13,789 bases of DNA from an uncultured Lachnospiraceae bacterium (GTDB lineage: Bacteria; Bacillota; Clostridia; Lachnospirales; Lachnospiraceae), in assembly GCA_910588535.1 (NCBI GenBank), contig CAJUOO010000074.1, positions 1 through 13,789 on the forward strand, given 5' to 3'. The notes under the pieces were generated by a model, which saw only the letters and a list, made by a program, of their open reading frames with translations, ran no database searches and was not told the DNA's origin. Below are positions 13,732-13,789 of this stretch, in pieces. The number at the start of each line of letters is the position of its first letter. Position 1 is the first letter of the stretch. The translations under genes and the position numbers were made by a program.

Positions 13732-13789
13732 CATGTAGCACTATCTTATAACATCTTGCAGGATGAATTTTCTTTTATCATTTTCGGAA

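Overview
The window looks like an accessory stretch of a low-GC Gram-positive chromosome, most likely a Clostridia / Lachnospiraceae-type gut anaerobe. The reasons are AT-rich DNA, strong AGGAGG-type ribosome binding sites, near-consensus TTGACA-17-TATAAT promoters, and families common in that group: PadR-HAAS and PadR-DUF2812 pairs, DUF4180, a MATE pump and the transposon protein TnpV. No genus can be named from the sequence. There are no rRNA, tRNA or CRISPR features.

Layout. Positions 1-370 are a gene graveyard: a PfkB sugar-kinase remnant, a probable GNAT acetyltransferase remnant and an intact intrinsic terminator. Positions 371-3215 (+) hold a promoter with three GATATAC repeats, then padR, a HAAS/DUF1700 membrane protein and two divergent RlaP-like nucleotidyltransferases. 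The last of these overlaps tail-to-tail by 55 bp with the next cluster. That cluster (6193 to 3161, -) reads promoter/operator, padR, DUF2812 membrane protein, MATE efflux pump. From 6226 (+) a second promoter drives tag (3-methyladenine DNA glycosylase I). Tag is followed by an 877-residue protein carrying an SF1 helicase, a PD-(D/E)XK nuclease and a DEDDh exonuclease, and then by a protein with an FGE-sulfatase (SUMF1)-like C-terminus. A small cupin (10733-11083) has its own promoter, framed by a perfect 13-bp inverted repeat. A membrane-anchored EreA/ChaN-like protein (12190 to 11114, -) and a TetR regulator (12420-12998, +) diverge from a shared intergenic region. DUF4180 and a truncated tnpV end the window.

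How the genes may work together. Three units have regulator-plus-target form: PadR with HAAS (and perhaps the RlaP genes), PadR with DUF2812 and MATE, and TetR with the divergent EreA-like gene. The most unusual content is the tag / helicase-nuclease-exonuclease / FGE-like run. The large protein puts unwinding, a RecB/Cas4-type nuclease and a proofreading-type exonuclease in one chain, with every recognisable catalytic motif intact. Next to an alkylation-repair glycosylase this suggests DNA repair or defence against foreign DNA; that role is inference. Decayed genes and the tnpV relic at the two edges fit a region with high gene turnover.
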